Shown here: positions 45,005 through 53,330 of the stretch, piece by piece | Numbering within the stretch: position 1 is the stretch's first letter | How the letters are laid out: every line of letters starts with the position of its first letter | From: SIG299 sp045531955 | GTDB taxonomy: Bacteria; Bacillota; Clostridia; Lachnospirales; Lachnospiraceae | Direction: 5' to 3' | Length of the DNA stretch: 64,000 nt | Assembly (NCBI GenBank): GCA_045531955.1 | Contig: JAZSFC010000051.1 | Location: 145,649-209,648 of the forward strand | Program-made: the position numbers and the translations under genes | Notes under the pieces: generated by a model | Databases searched by the model: none | The model's input: only the letters and a program-made list of their open reading frames with translations | Told to the model about the DNA's origin: nothing

Positions 45005-45787
45005 ATGCCAAAAATTATTATAGATGCCGGACATGGCGGTTATGATAACGGGGCAAATTATATGGGAAGAAGGGAAAAGGATGATAACTTATCTTTAGCA
45101 CTGGCAGTAGGAGAAATTCTTGCTGACAGCGGCATTGAGGTTGGATTTACACGGGTGGATGATGTGTATCAGTCCCCGGTGGATAAAGCCCGGATTGCTA
45201 ATCAGCAGGATGGTGATTTTCTTGTTTCCATTCACCGGAATTCCAGCCCTGTACCGAATACGTATTCCGGAGTACAGACACTGATTTACCGTGATGGCGG
45301 TGTAATGGCGCAAATGGCGGAAAATATTAATCATGAAATGGCTCAGGTAGGCTATCAGAACTTGGGAACGGATCTTCGCAAAAATCTGGCAGTTCTTCGA
45401 AGAAGTACAATGCCGGCTGTGCTAGTGGAGGCAGGGTTTATAAATACGGATGCAGATAATGTTTTGTTCGACCGCCAGTTTACGGAAACCGCCCAGGCAA
45501 TTGCAGACGGAATTATCGGTACATTGATTCAGACAGGAGAACTGGAATTTGAGTCGGATGATGACGAAAAGGAAATATATCGTGTGCAGACCGGTTTGTT
45601 CAGAAACAAAGCTAATGCAGAGGCTATGGCGATAAAACTGAGAAACATGGGATATACTGTGGCGGTGGAAACGGCCGGAGAATTTTATGCGGTAAAAGTC
45701 GGGGAATATGATGATCTGGAGGATGCAACGGAATTGGAACAAAAGCTTCGTCGTATGGGATATGATACCTTAATTGTTTCCAGGTAA
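45005..45787 (+). CDS. N-acetylmuramoyl-L-alanine amidase with SPOR domain, CwlC-like
   Basis: 260 residues. Residues 1-175 are an Amidase_3 domain (IIIDAGHGGYDNGANY, SIHRNSSP, VLVEAGFINTDADN), which cuts the amide bond between MurNAc and L-Ala in peptidoglycan. Residues about 190-260 are a SPOR domain (YRVQTGLFRNKANAEAM, FYAVKVGEYDDLEDA), which binds denuded glycan. There is no signal peptide, as in CwlC of Bacillus, a mother-cell lysis enzyme made in the cytoplasm. This suggests a role late in sporulation or in lysis; that is inference. Confidence 0.88.
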   Translation: MPKIIIDAGHGGYDNGANYMGRREKDDNLSLALAVGEILADSGIEVGFTRVDDVYQSPVDKARIANQQDGDFLVSIHRNSSPVPNTYSGVQTLIYRDGGVMAQMAENINHEMAQVGYQNLGTDLRKNLAVLRRSTMPAVLVEAGFINTDADNVLFDRQFTETAQAIADGIIGTLIQTGELEFESDDDEKEIYRVQTGLFRNKANAEAMAIKLRNMGYTVAVETAGEFYAVKVGEYDDLEDATELEQKLRRMGYDTLIVSR

Positions 45788-45795
45788 AAAAATAT

Positions 45796-45852
45796 TTGTT
45801 GGCCGCGGTTTTTTAACATAAAATATAAACCGTGGCTAACAATTATTTTTTA
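45796..45852 (+). terminator. Intrinsic terminator after the amidase gene
   Basis: TTGTTGGCCGCGGTTT pairs with AAACCGTGGCTAACAA around a loop, followed by a T-run. Confidence 0.85.
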
Positions 45853-45856
45853 TTAG

Positions 45857-45885
45857 TTGACGGACGAAAAAAAATCATCTATAAT
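45857..45885 (+). promoter_or_regulatory. Promoter of the yicC-rpoZ-lepB operon
   Basis: TTGACG (45857-45862) and TATAAT (45880-45885), 17-base spacer. Confidence 0.8.
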
Positions 45886-45925
45886 AAATTAGATATATGT
45901 ATAAATCAAGTGTGTGAGGTACATT

Positions 45926-46804
45926 ATGATAAAAAGTATGACCGGCTTCGGCAGATATGAGTTTGCTTCGGCCGAAAGAAAAATTACCGTGGAAATGAAG
46001 TCGGTAAATCACCGCTATAGTGAGATTTCCGTCCGGATGCCTAAAAAGCTTAACATGTTTGAAACCGGTATCCGAAATGTGCTAAAGCAGTATATCAGCC
46101 GTGGTAAGGTAGACATGTTTATTACCTATGAGGATGAATCCGAGGGTAAGGCATGTGTCCGTTATAATGAAGAAATTGCGGCGGAATACCTTAGCTACTT
46201 AAGAAAAATGGGAGAAACCTTCGGTTTGGAAAATGACATCCGTGTTTCTACTCTTTCCAAGTATCCGGAAGTACTGGTGTTGGAAGAACAGGCACAGGAT
46301 GAAGATGACATCTGGCACGACATCGAAACCGCAGTCCGTGGCTGTGCAGAAAAATTTGTCCAGACCCGTATTGATGAAGGTAACCATTTAAAAGAAGATA
46401 TTATCCAAAAACTTCAAGGTATTCTTACCATGGTGGACAAGGTGGAAGAGCGTTCTCCTCAAATTGTGGCGGAGTATCGCGAAAAGCTCACCAATAAGGT
46501 GGCAGAACTGCTTGGTGATACCAAACTGGATGAATCCGTTCTGGCAACGGAAATTACTATTTTTGCCGATAAAATTTGTGTGGATGAAGAAACCGTACGT
46601 CTCCGTGCCCATGTGGACAATATGATTAAAACACTGGATTCCGGTGAGAATATCGGACGTAAGTTAGACTTTATCGCCCAGGAAATGAACCGTGAGGCAA
46701 ACACTACATTATCCAAGGCAAATGACATGGAATTATCCAACATTGCCATTGATTTAAAAACCGAAATCGAAAAAATCAGAGAACAGATACAAAACATTGA
46801 ATAA
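45926..46804 (+). CDS. yicC: YicC/YloC-family endoribonuclease
   Basis: 292 residues from ATG 45926; a GTG at 45914 is less likely. Family marks are MIKSMTGFGRYE at the start, EMKSVNHRYSEISVRMP, and the C-terminal LDFIAQEMNREANTTLSKANDM ... KTEIEKIREQIQNIE. YicC proteins are RNA endonucleases that act with degradosome components. In most Firmicutes yicC is followed by remA, gmk and rpoZ; here rpoZ follows directly, so remA and gmk are missing from this place. Confidence 0.95.
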   Translation: MIKSMTGFGRYEFASAERKITVEMKSVNHRYSEISVRMPKKLNMFETGIRNVLKQYISRGKVDMFITYEDESEGKACVRYNEEIAAEYLSYLRKMGETFGLENDIRVSTLSKYPEVLVLEEQAQDEDDIWHDIETAVRGCAEKFVQTRIDEGNHLKEDIIQKLQGILTMVDKVEERSPQIVAEYREKLTNKVAELLGDTKLDESVLATEITIFADKICVDEETVRLRAHVDNMIKTLDSGENIGRKLDFIAQEMNREANTTLSKANDMELSNIAIDLKTEIEKIREQIQNIE

Positions 46805-46825
46805 AATATCAAAGGAGAGAAAAAC

Positions 46826-47071
46826 ATGTTACATCCATCTTACGCAGAATTAATTAATGCATTAAACAGCGACGTAGTAGAGGGCGAACAGCCGGTAGTA
46901 AACAGCAGATATTCTGTTGTTTTGGCAACAGCAAAGAGAGCAAGACAGCTGATTAACGGTTCCGAGCCACTTTGTGACAAGACTCCGTGCAATAAGCCTT
47001 TATCCATCGCCGTAGAAGAAGTATACGAAGGCAAGGTAAAGATTATCGGTGACGAGGAGCAGGATGCGTAA
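46826..47071 (+). CDS. rpoZ: RNA polymerase omega subunit
   Basis: 81 residues. Omega stabilises the beta-prime subunit. Pattern: MLHPSYAELINAL, then NSRYSVVLATAKRARQL, the highly conserved helix, and PLSIAVEEVYEGKVKI near the C-terminus. An AAAGGAGAG site precedes the start. Its last eight bases overlap the signal peptidase gene, suggesting coupling. Confidence 0.92.
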   Translation: MLHPSYAELINALNSDVVEGEQPVVNSRYSVVLATAKRARQLINGSEPLCDKTPCNKPLSIAVEEVYEGKVKIIGDEEQDA

Positions 47072-47597
47072 GAAATACGCCACCTTTCTGGAATATGCGG
47101 TATATCTGTTTATTATTGTATTTGTTCTTTTTCTGGCACCAAAGTTTTTGATGGAAAAAATTTTAGTAGACGGAAGCTCTATGGAACAGTCTTTATACGA
47201 TGGTGAGCAGGTGCTGATAGAAAAGGTAAGCCGGTATTTTAACGGACCGGAGCGCTTTGATGTGGTGGTTTTTACAAAAAACCACGGTACATATACAAAA
47301 ACTTATATTAAAAGGGTCATCGGACTTCCGGGAGAAACGGTACAAATTATCGACAGCCGTATTTTTATCAATGGGGAAGAACTGCCGGAAAGCTTCGGTA
47401 AGGATCCAATGGATACCGCAGGAATTGCTTCCGAACCGGTACAGCTTGGTGAAGATGAGTTTTTTGTTTTAGGAGATAACCGGAGAGTCAGTGTAGACAG
47501 TCGGGACAGGGCAGTAGGTGCAGTTTCCATGGACGAATTGGACGGTGTGGTATTTCTTCGGGTAGCACCGTTTTCTGCCTTTGGAAAGGTGGAATAG
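47064..47597 (+). CDS. lepB: Signal peptidase I (second copy)
   Basis: 177 residues from ATG 47064, just after GAGGAG; a GTG at 47049 is in frame but less likely. One N-terminal helix (about residues 11-30), catalytic Ser39 in VDGSSMEQS and Lys83 in YIKRVIGLPGE, and the GDNRRVSVDSRD box. It shares the architecture of the copy at 23167 but differs clearly in sequence, so they may favour different substrates. It overlaps rpoZ. Confidence 0.95.
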   Translation: MRKKYATFLEYAVYLFIIVFVLFLAPKFLMEKILVDGSSMEQSLYDGEQVLIEKVSRYFNGPERFDVVVFTKNHGTYTKTYIKRVIGLPGETVQIIDSRIFINGEELPESFGKDPMDTAGIASEPVQLGEDEFFVLGDNRRVSVDSRDRAVGAVSMDELDGVVFLRVAPFSAFGKVE

Positions 47598-47677
47598 CCG
47601 TCATTTTTACCAGTTTTTCTTTATTTGGACGCAGGAATGTCAAAAAAATCACAAATTGTAAAAAAAGGCTTGATTAT

Positions 47678-47705
47678 TTGACATTCTTTAGTTAAAATAT
47701 GTAAT
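47678..47705 (+). promoter_or_regulatory. Promoter of gap
   Basis: TTGACA (47678-47683) and TGTAAT (47700-47705), 16-base spacer. GTCCG/CGGAC in the leader (about 47708-47732) could form a small 5' hairpin. Confidence 0.65.
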
Positions 47706-47764
47706 AGGTCCGTTCTTTGGTACAAAAGCGGACAAGAACAATTTCTTTTTAGGAGGATTTCAAA

Positions 47765-48778
47765 ATGGCAGTAAAAGTTGCAATCAACGGTTTTGGTCGT
47801 ATCGGTCGTCTTGCATTCAGACAGATGTTCGACGCAGAAGGATACGAGGTAGTAGCAATCAACGACTTAACAAGTCCTGAAATGCTTGCTCACTTATTAA
47901 AATATGATACAGCACAGGGTAAGTATAAGTATGCTGACACTGTAGAAGCTGGCGAAGGCTCCATCACAGTAAACGGCAAGACAATCACAATCTATGCAAA
48001 GGCTAACGCAGCTGAACTTCCATGGGCTGAGCATGATGTAGACGTAGTACTTGAGTGTACCGGTTTCTACTGCTCCAAGGAAAAGGCTTCTGCTCATATC
48101 ACAGCAGGTGCTAAGAAGGTAGTTATCTGCGCTCCGGCTGGTAACGATCTTCCAACTATCGTTTACAACGTAAACCACAAGACATTAACAGCAGATGATA
48201 CTATCATCTCCGCTGCTTCCTGTACAACAAACTGCTTAGCTCCTATGGCTAAGGCTCTTAATGATTTCGCACCAATCCAGTCCGGTATCATGACAACAGT
48301 TCATGCTTACACCGGTGACCAGATGATTCTTGACGGTCCTCACAGAAAGGGCGACAAGAGACGTGCACGTGCAGGCGCTGCTAACATCGTTCCTAACTCC
48401 ACAGGTGCTGCTAAGGCTATCGGCTTAGTAATCCCAGAGTTAAACGGCAAGTTAATCGGCTCCGCTCAGCGTGTTCCTACCCCTACTGGTTCCACAACTA
48501 TCTTAGTTGCAGTTGTTAAGGGTAAGGTTACTAAGGACGAAATCAACGCAGCAATGAAGGCTGCTGCTACAGATTCCTACGGTTACAACACAGATGAAAT
48601 CGTATCCTCCGACGTTATCGGTATGACATACGGTTCCCTGTTCGTTGCTACTCAGACTATGGCAATCGCTATGGAAGATGGCAACACTCAGGTTCAGGTT
48701 GTTTCCTGGTACGACAACGAGAACAGCTACACATCTCAGATGGTTAAGACAATTAAGTACTTCGCAGAGTTAGCTTAG
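47765..48778 (+). CDS. gap: Glyceraldehyde-3-phosphate dehydrogenase
   Basis: 337 residues. Converts glyceraldehyde-3-phosphate to 1,3-bisphosphoglycerate with NAD+. NGFGRIGRLAFRQMF is the Rossmann start; catalytic Cys153 lies in SAASCTTNCLAP; NIVPNSTGAAKAIG and SWYDNENSYTSQM follow. Codon use is strongly biased (frequent AAC, TTC, ATC, GGC), as in highly expressed genes and unlike the AT-rich genes elsewhere in the window. An AGGAGG site precedes the start. It leads gap-pgk-tpiA. Confidence 0.99.
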   Translation: MAVKVAINGFGRIGRLAFRQMFDAEGYEVVAINDLTSPEMLAHLLKYDTAQGKYKYADTVEAGEGSITVNGKTITIYAKANAAELPWAEHDVDVVLECTGFYCSKEKASAHITAGAKKVVICAPAGNDLPTIVYNVNHKTLTADDTIISAASCTTNCLAPMAKALNDFAPIQSGIMTTVHAYTGDQMILDGPHRKGDKRRARAGAANIVPNSTGAAKAIGLVIPELNGKLIGSAQRVPTPTGSTTILVAVVKGKVTKDEINAAMKAAATDSYGYNTDEIVSSDVIGMTYGSLFVATQTMAIAMEDGNTQVQVVSWYDNENSYTSQMVKTIKYFAELA

Positions 48779-48972
48779 TTTCTTCGAAACTACGCTGCCT
48801 CCGGCGGATGGCAGACATGTGCAAAGGAAGATGTCAGCTTCGCTGACGCACATGTCGCCCGGAAATGCCTAGCGGTATTTCCGATACTAGTCTCAGTTTT
48901 GACTCAATAAGGGTCCGGTCGATTTGGACCGGACCCTTAAATTGTATAAAGAAGAAAGGCAGGAATCTACAC
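48779..48972 (+). other. Structured gap-pgk spacer
   Basis: Contains GACATGTGC ... GCACATGTC (about 48813-48858), CGGAAAT/ATTTCCG, and AAGGGTCCGGTC with GACCGGACCCTT (about 48908-48938), the last terminator-like but followed only by AAATTG. Probably sets gap/pgk mRNA stability or attenuation. Confidence 0.6.
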
Positions 48973-50166
48973 ATGTTAAACAAGAAATCCGTAGATGATA
49001 TCAACGTAAAAGGCTTACGCGTTTTAGTTAGATGTGACTTCAACGTGCCATTACAGGAAGGCAAGATTACAGACGATACCCGTCTTGTTGCAGCTCTTCC
49101 TACTATCAAGAAGTTAATCAACGATGGCGGCAAGGTTATCCTTTGCTCCCACCTTGGTAAGCCAAAGGGCGAGCCAAAGCCAGAGCTTTCCTTAGCTCCT
49201 GTAGCAGTAGCTTTAGAAGCTTTACTTGGCCAGAAGGTTACTTTCGCAGCAGATGCAACTGTTGTTGGTGAAAACGCTAAGGCAGCTGTAGCAGCTATGA
49301 ACGACGGCGATGTAGTTCTTCTTGAGAACACTCGTTACCGTGCAGAAGAAACAAAGAACGGCGAAGCTTTCTCCAAGGAACTCGCTTCCCTTTGTGACGT
49401 ATTTGTAAACGACGCTTTCGGTACAGCACACAGAGCACACTGCTCCAACGTTGGTGTTACTGAATATGTAGATACAGCAGTTGTTGGTTACTTAATGCAG
49501 AAGGAAATCGACTTCCTCGGCAACGCAGTAAACAACCCTGTAAGACCATTCGTAGCTATTCTTGGCGGTTCCAAGGTTTCCTCCAAGATTTCCGTTATCA
49601 ACAACCTGCTTGACAAGGTAGATACCCTCATCATCGGTGGTGGTATGGCTTATACCTTCATGAAGGCTCAGGGTTACGAAGTTGGTAAGTCCCTTCTTGA
49701 GACAGATTACCTTGACTACGCTAACGAAATGCTTGCAAAGGCAGAAAAGAACGGCGTTAAGTTATTACTTCCTATCGATACCGTAGTATCCAAGGAATTC
49801 TCCAACGATGCTCCATTTAAGACTGTAGGTCTTGGCGAAATCGCTGCAGACGAAGAAGGTCTTGATATCGGTGAAAAGACCCGTGAACTTTACGCTGACG
49901 CTATTAAGAGCGCAAAGACCGTTGTTTGGAACGGACCAATGGGCGTATTTGAAATGTCCAACTTTGCAAAGGGTACTATCGCAGTAGCAGAAGCTTTAGC
50001 TAACATCGACGCTACAACCATTATCGGTGGTGGTGACTCCGCAGCTGCTGTTAACCAGCTCGGCTTCGGTGACAAGATGTCCCACATCTCCACAGGTGGC
50101 GGTGCTTCCTTAGAATTCCTTGAAGGTAAAGAACTTCCTGGTGTAGCTGCGGCTAACGATAAGTAA
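48973..50166 (+). CDS. pgk: Phosphoglycerate kinase
   Basis: 397 residues from ATG 48973; a longer in-frame reading from 48865 would run through spacer hairpins. Makes ATP from 1,3-bisphosphoglycerate. Conserved blocks: LRVLVRCDFNVPL, LCSHLGKPKG, LLENTRYRAEE, AFGTAHRAHCS, ILGGSKVSSKI, WNGPMGVFE, and GGGDSAAAV. Codon bias matches gap, indicating high expression. Cotranscribed with gap and tpiA. Confidence 0.99.
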   Translation: MLNKKSVDDINVKGLRVLVRCDFNVPLQEGKITDDTRLVAALPTIKKLINDGGKVILCSHLGKPKGEPKPELSLAPVAVALEALLGQKVTFAADATVVGENAKAAVAAMNDGDVVLLENTRYRAEETKNGEAFSKELASLCDVFVNDAFGTAHRAHCSNVGVTEYVDTAVVGYLMQKEIDFLGNAVNNPVRPFVAILGGSKVSSKISVINNLLDKVDTLIIGGGMAYTFMKAQGYEVGKSLLETDYLDYANEMLAKAEKNGVKLLLPIDTVVSKEFSNDAPFKTVGLGEIAADEEGLDIGEKTRELYADAIKSAKTVVWNGPMGVFEMSNFAKGTIAVAEALANIDATTIIGGGDSAAAVNQLGFGDKMSHISTGGGASLEFLEGKELPGVAAANDK

Positions 50167-50184
50167 TCAAACATACTTAAAATG

Positions 50185-50215
50185 CCAGGGGCTTTCTTGG
50201 CCCCTGGTTTATTAT
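50185..50215 (+). terminator. Hairpin between pgk and tpiA
   Basis: CCAGGGGC-tttctt-GGCCCCTGG followed by TTTATTAT. A partial terminator or processing site within the glycolytic operon. Confidence 0.75.
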
Positions 50216-50240
50216 GTTATATCAGAAAGGACATAAAGTC

Positions 50241-50990
50241 ATGCGTAAGAAAATTATTGCAGGTAACTGGAAAATGAATAAGACTCCAAGTGAGACTGTA
50301 AAGCTCATCGAGGAGTTAAAGCCACTTGTTGCGAATGAAGAAGTAGACGTAGTATTCTGCGTTCCTGCTATCTCCTTAACAACAGCTATTGAGGCTGCTA
50401 AGGGATCCAACATCGAAATCGGTGCAGAGAACATGTTTTACGAAGAATCCGGCGCTTACACCGGCGAAATCGCTCCAAACATGTTAACAGATATCGGCGT
50501 TAAGTACGTAATCCTTGGTCACTCCGAGAGAAGAGAGTACTTCGCAGAAACAGACGAAACCGTAAATAAGAAGGTTCTTAAGGCATTCGAACACGGCATC
50601 ACACCTATCATCTGCTGTGGTGAGTCCCTCACTCAGAGAGAACAGGGCGTTACTATGGACTGGATCCGTATGCAGATTAAGATTGCATTCCTTAACGTAA
50701 CTGCAGAGCAGGCAGCTAAGGCTGTTATCGCTTATGAGCCAATTTGGGCTATTGGTACAGGTAAGGTTGCAACAACTGAGCAGGCAGAAGAAGTTTGTGC
50801 AGGCATCCGTGCTTGCATTGGCGAGCTTTACGACGAAGCTACTGCACAGGCAATCCGCATCCAGTACGGCGGCAGCGTTTCCGCAAGCTCTGCTCCTGAA
50901 TTATTTGCTCAGGCAAATATCGACGGCGGCTTAGTTGGCGGCGCAAGCTTAAAGCCAGATTTTGGCAAGATTGTAAATTACAACAAATAA
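50241..50990 (+). CDS. tpiA: Triosephosphate isomerase
   Basis: 249 residues from ATG 50241, nine bases after AAAGGA; the ATG at 50214 overlaps the hairpin and has no site. Interconverts dihydroxyacetone phosphate and glyceraldehyde-3-phosphate. KKIIAGNWKMNKT starts the barrel with the active Lys; the loop His is in LGHSERREYF; the catalytic Glu is in AYEPIWAIGTGK; GGSVS and GGLVGGASL bind phosphate. Same strong codon bias as gap and pgk. Confidence 0.99.
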   Translation: MRKKIIAGNWKMNKTPSETVKLIEELKPLVANEEVDVVFCVPAISLTTAIEAAKGSNIEIGAENMFYEESGAYTGEIAPNMLTDIGVKYVILGHSERREYFAETDETVNKKVLKAFEHGITPIICCGESLTQREQGVTMDWIRMQIKIAFLNVTAEQAAKAVIAYEPIWAIGTGKVATTEQAEEVCAGIRACIGELYDEATAQAIRIQYGGSVSASSAPELFAQANIDGGLVGGASLKPDFGKIVNYNK

Positions 50991-51007
50991 TTTATAGCGT
51001 TAGTTTT

Positions 51008-51037
51008 TGGGAGGCTGCAGGTTGTGGCCTCCCTTTC
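51008..51037 (+). terminator. Terminator of the gap-pgk-tpiA operon
   Basis: GGGAGGCTGCAGG pairs with GGCCTCCC, followed by TTTCTCT. It ends the glycolytic operon immediately before palindrome B. Confidence 0.75.
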
Positions 51038-51042
51038 TCTAT

Positions 51043-51505
51043 GTCTTTTTCTCCTCCCCGCCGCGTCTCTTTTTGCAGATTTTCTTCTTCAGACTCCGTC
51101 ATTTTTCACGGGAGCTTACCAAGGCTTCCTTGTTTTCCTTGACGAATGTCCTTCCTTCGATGGTTTACTATAACTCGGTGTCAGCAGGAGAGAAAGGTGT
51201 TGGCAAGGGATTTGGTTTGTTCAAAACATCCTGCGGATGTATCTTCAAAAAGGCACATAGGTGCGCTTAGACAAGCAAGCTTGCCCAGCAGCACCTTATG
51301 CACCTTTTTAAAAGCGCTAACGCGCTTTTTGAACAACCCAAATCGCGTACACAGCGCACTTGCCTCCACCTCAAACAGATAGCTAAACCACCGGGAAAGT
51401 GACATTAAGGAAAACCGGGAAGGCCTTGGAGCTACCGGAAAAATGCGGAACGTCTGAGCAAAGAAAACAGCGAAAAGAGGTAAGGCAGCGGGGAGGGGCG
51501 AAGAC
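51043..51505. repeat. Large imperfect palindrome, copy B (463 bp)
   Basis: The left arm from GTCTT (51043) pairs with the right arm ending GAAGAC (51505) over nearly all its length, for example CTCCCCGC with GCGGGGAG and CCAAGGC with GCCTTGG. The centre has AAAAAGG ... ACAAGC-aa-GCTTG ... CCTTTTT. AACTCGGTGTC (51172-51182) and CCTCCACCTCAAACA (51363-51377) are identical in copy A, and CACGGGAGCTTACCAAGGC matches copy C on the opposite strand at 16-17 of 19 bases. No plausible gene lies in 51038-51615. Confidence 0.88.
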
Positions 51506-51615
51506 AGTGAAATGTTTTTATGTTCAGGGGGAGAAAATTATGTTATAATGCCTGTGGGATGAGGAGATATAGAGCTGATTTGTGAAAAATCAGGGAGTTT
51601 ACGAAGGAGAATATT

Positions 51616-52269
51616 ATGAATGCAAAATTACTGGGATTTTTTAGCGGCTTTCCAACACGTCATTTTACACATAGTATTGCGGAGGTGCTGAAAGAAGAAT
51701 TGACGGTTCGGGAAAGTCTTGTGTTTATCAGTACCTGGCCGGATAATTATTCGCAAAACGATGAGGATTCCGACGGAATGCATAACATGTTTGCTGAAAG
51801 AAATATGCCGTTTGCCAAACATAGCGTGATTGATAACAGAACAGAGTCGGAGGAGGCGGTTCGTCTGATTCGTGAGGCATCCTGCATTTTCCTCATGGGA
51901 GGAAATGCAACTCTGCAGTTTGATTTGATGAGCAGAAAGGGTATATTGGATGAGATTCGTAAGAGTAGTGCGGTAATCCTTGGCGTGAGTGCGGGCTCTA
52001 TGAACATGGGAATGCATGTGGTTGATATTTATGAATCCCTTACACCGTATGAAGGATTGGGATTTGCAGAACTTACCATAAAGGCACATTATCCGTTGGA
52101 AGAAGACTTGTTACAAGCAGTTAAGCAGATTTCCAAGGAACTTCCGGTGTGTCTTATGACAGATGAAAGTGCGATTTTTGTGAAAAAAGAAAGTGTTATG
52201 CAGATAGGGAAAATCTATTGGATGGTTAAGGGAGAGATAAGTCCAATGACGCAGGAGAAATTAGAATAG
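51616..52269 (+). CDS. Peptidase S51-family (dipeptidase E-like) protein
   Basis: 217 residues, soluble. The S51 pattern is present: MGGNATLQFDLM and the nucleophile loop ILGVSAGSMNMG with catalytic Ser near residue 126, plus YEGLGF and a later HYPLEED. S51 enzymes cleave Asp-X dipeptides or related bonds and share a glutamine-amidotransferase-like fold. GGAG precedes the start. First gene of the accessory block, with the nucleotidyltransferase gene 13 bases later. Confidence 0.87.
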   Translation: MNAKLLGFFSGFPTRHFTHSIAEVLKEELTVRESLVFISTWPDNYSQNDEDSDGMHNMFAERNMPFAKHSVIDNRTESEEAVRLIREASCIFLMGGNATLQFDLMSRKGILDEIRKSSAVILGVSAGSMNMGMHVVDIYESLTPYEGLGFAELTIKAHYPLEEDLLQAVKQISKELPVCLMTDESAIFVKKESVMQIGKIYWMVKGEISPMTQEKLE

Positions 52270-52282
52270 GCGAGGTAGTAGT

Positions 52283-53320
52283 ATGATGAATACTGTAAAT
52301 CAAAAGATAATTGATGCAGTAATTGCAAAAGCAGAGAAGGTATGTCCGGATTCATTGGCTTTGATTGGAGTATATGGGTCGGTTGCCACCGGAGATTTTT
52401 ATGAAAAATCAGATTTAGATCTGCTGATATTGATTCAAGATGATAAGGGTTGGCAGTTAGGAACAGGGTTTATTCTGGATGATAGTAAAATAGGCTACGA
52501 TATTTATTGTACCAATTGGGAAGGCTTAAGATATGATGCCGAGTGTCATCATGCGCAGATTTCCAAGTTAATGGATTCGAAAATAGTGTATGTTAAGAAT
52601 GAGGAAGCTTATGTGGAATTATGCAAATTGAGAGAACAGGCAAAGCAGTTTTTAGAATCGGAGGAACGCTTTGAAAGAGTAAGTGAATTGCTGGATAAAG
52701 CCAAAATATCCTATGCAAATGCGTGTTTACATGAGGAATTGGGACAGGTTCGTCTGGATGCCTATGGTGTGATATATTACCTTTTGGATGCGCTAATGAT
52801 TTATCATGGCAGTTATTTCAAACGGGGTGTGAAACGGACCTTTGAGGAACTGGATAAATTGTCGCATGGAGAAGTGTTTGCTAATCTCATGAAGAAAGTG
52901 GCGGAAAGCAAAGAAATTTCAGAACTGCGGGAACTATTAAAAGGTCTCTTTTTGTGCGCAGAAAAGCATATGAAGCAGGAAAAGCAGAAGGAAGCACCTT
53001 CGGAAGGGATGTCCGGCACTTATGAGGAAATGTATTCAAACTGGAGAAATAAAGTAGAAGAAGCAGCAAACTCAAATAATGTGTTTGCGTCCTATATGAA
53101 TATGTGTAGCCTGCACTATATGCTTTCTGACATTACGAGTGAAGTCGAGATAGGTATTTACAATATTATGGGAGAATATAATCCGGATTGCCTTGAGGAG
53201 AATGTCCGTATTTATGATAAGTATTTGCAAAAGTATGAAGAAGTATATCAGCAGGCAGGAATATCCATAAAGAGATTTTCTGATGTGGATGAGTTTGTTG
53301 CAGACTATTTAGGAGACTGA
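52283..53320 (+). CDS. Nucleotidyltransferase-fold protein (MNT/ANT-like)
   Basis: 345 residues. Residues about 23-55 hold the polymerase-beta motif: VYGSVATGDFYEKSDLDLLIL, that is G-S-x(9)-D-x-D with both metal-binding Asp. The remainder is helical, with a LDALMIYHG segment typical of the helical domain of such enzymes. Aminoglycoside nucleotidyltransferases and toxin-neutralising MNT proteins share this fold. It lies beside a second one; either resistance or regulation is possible. Confidence 0.75.
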   Translation: MMNTVNQKIIDAVIAKAEKVCPDSLALIGVYGSVATGDFYEKSDLDLLILIQDDKGWQLGTGFILDDSKIGYDIYCTNWEGLRYDAECHHAQISKLMDSKIVYVKNEEAYVELCKLREQAKQFLESEERFERVSELLDKAKISYANACLHEELGQVRLDAYGVIYYLLDALMIYHGSYFKRGVKRTFEELDKLSHGEVFANLMKKVAESKEISELRELLKGLFLCAEKHMKQEKQKEAPSEGMSGTYEEMYSNWRNKVEEAANSNNVFASYMNMCSLHYMLSDITSEVEIGIYNIMGEYNPDCLEENVRIYDKYLQKYEEVYQQAGISIKRFSDVDEFVADYLGD

Positions 53321-53330
53321 TTACAATATA

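Noticed and set aside
51007..51405. Overlapping 74-87 aa frames on both strands downstream of tpiA
   Set aside because: They lie inside the tpiA terminator and palindrome B; the similar peptides on both strands follow from the palindrome.
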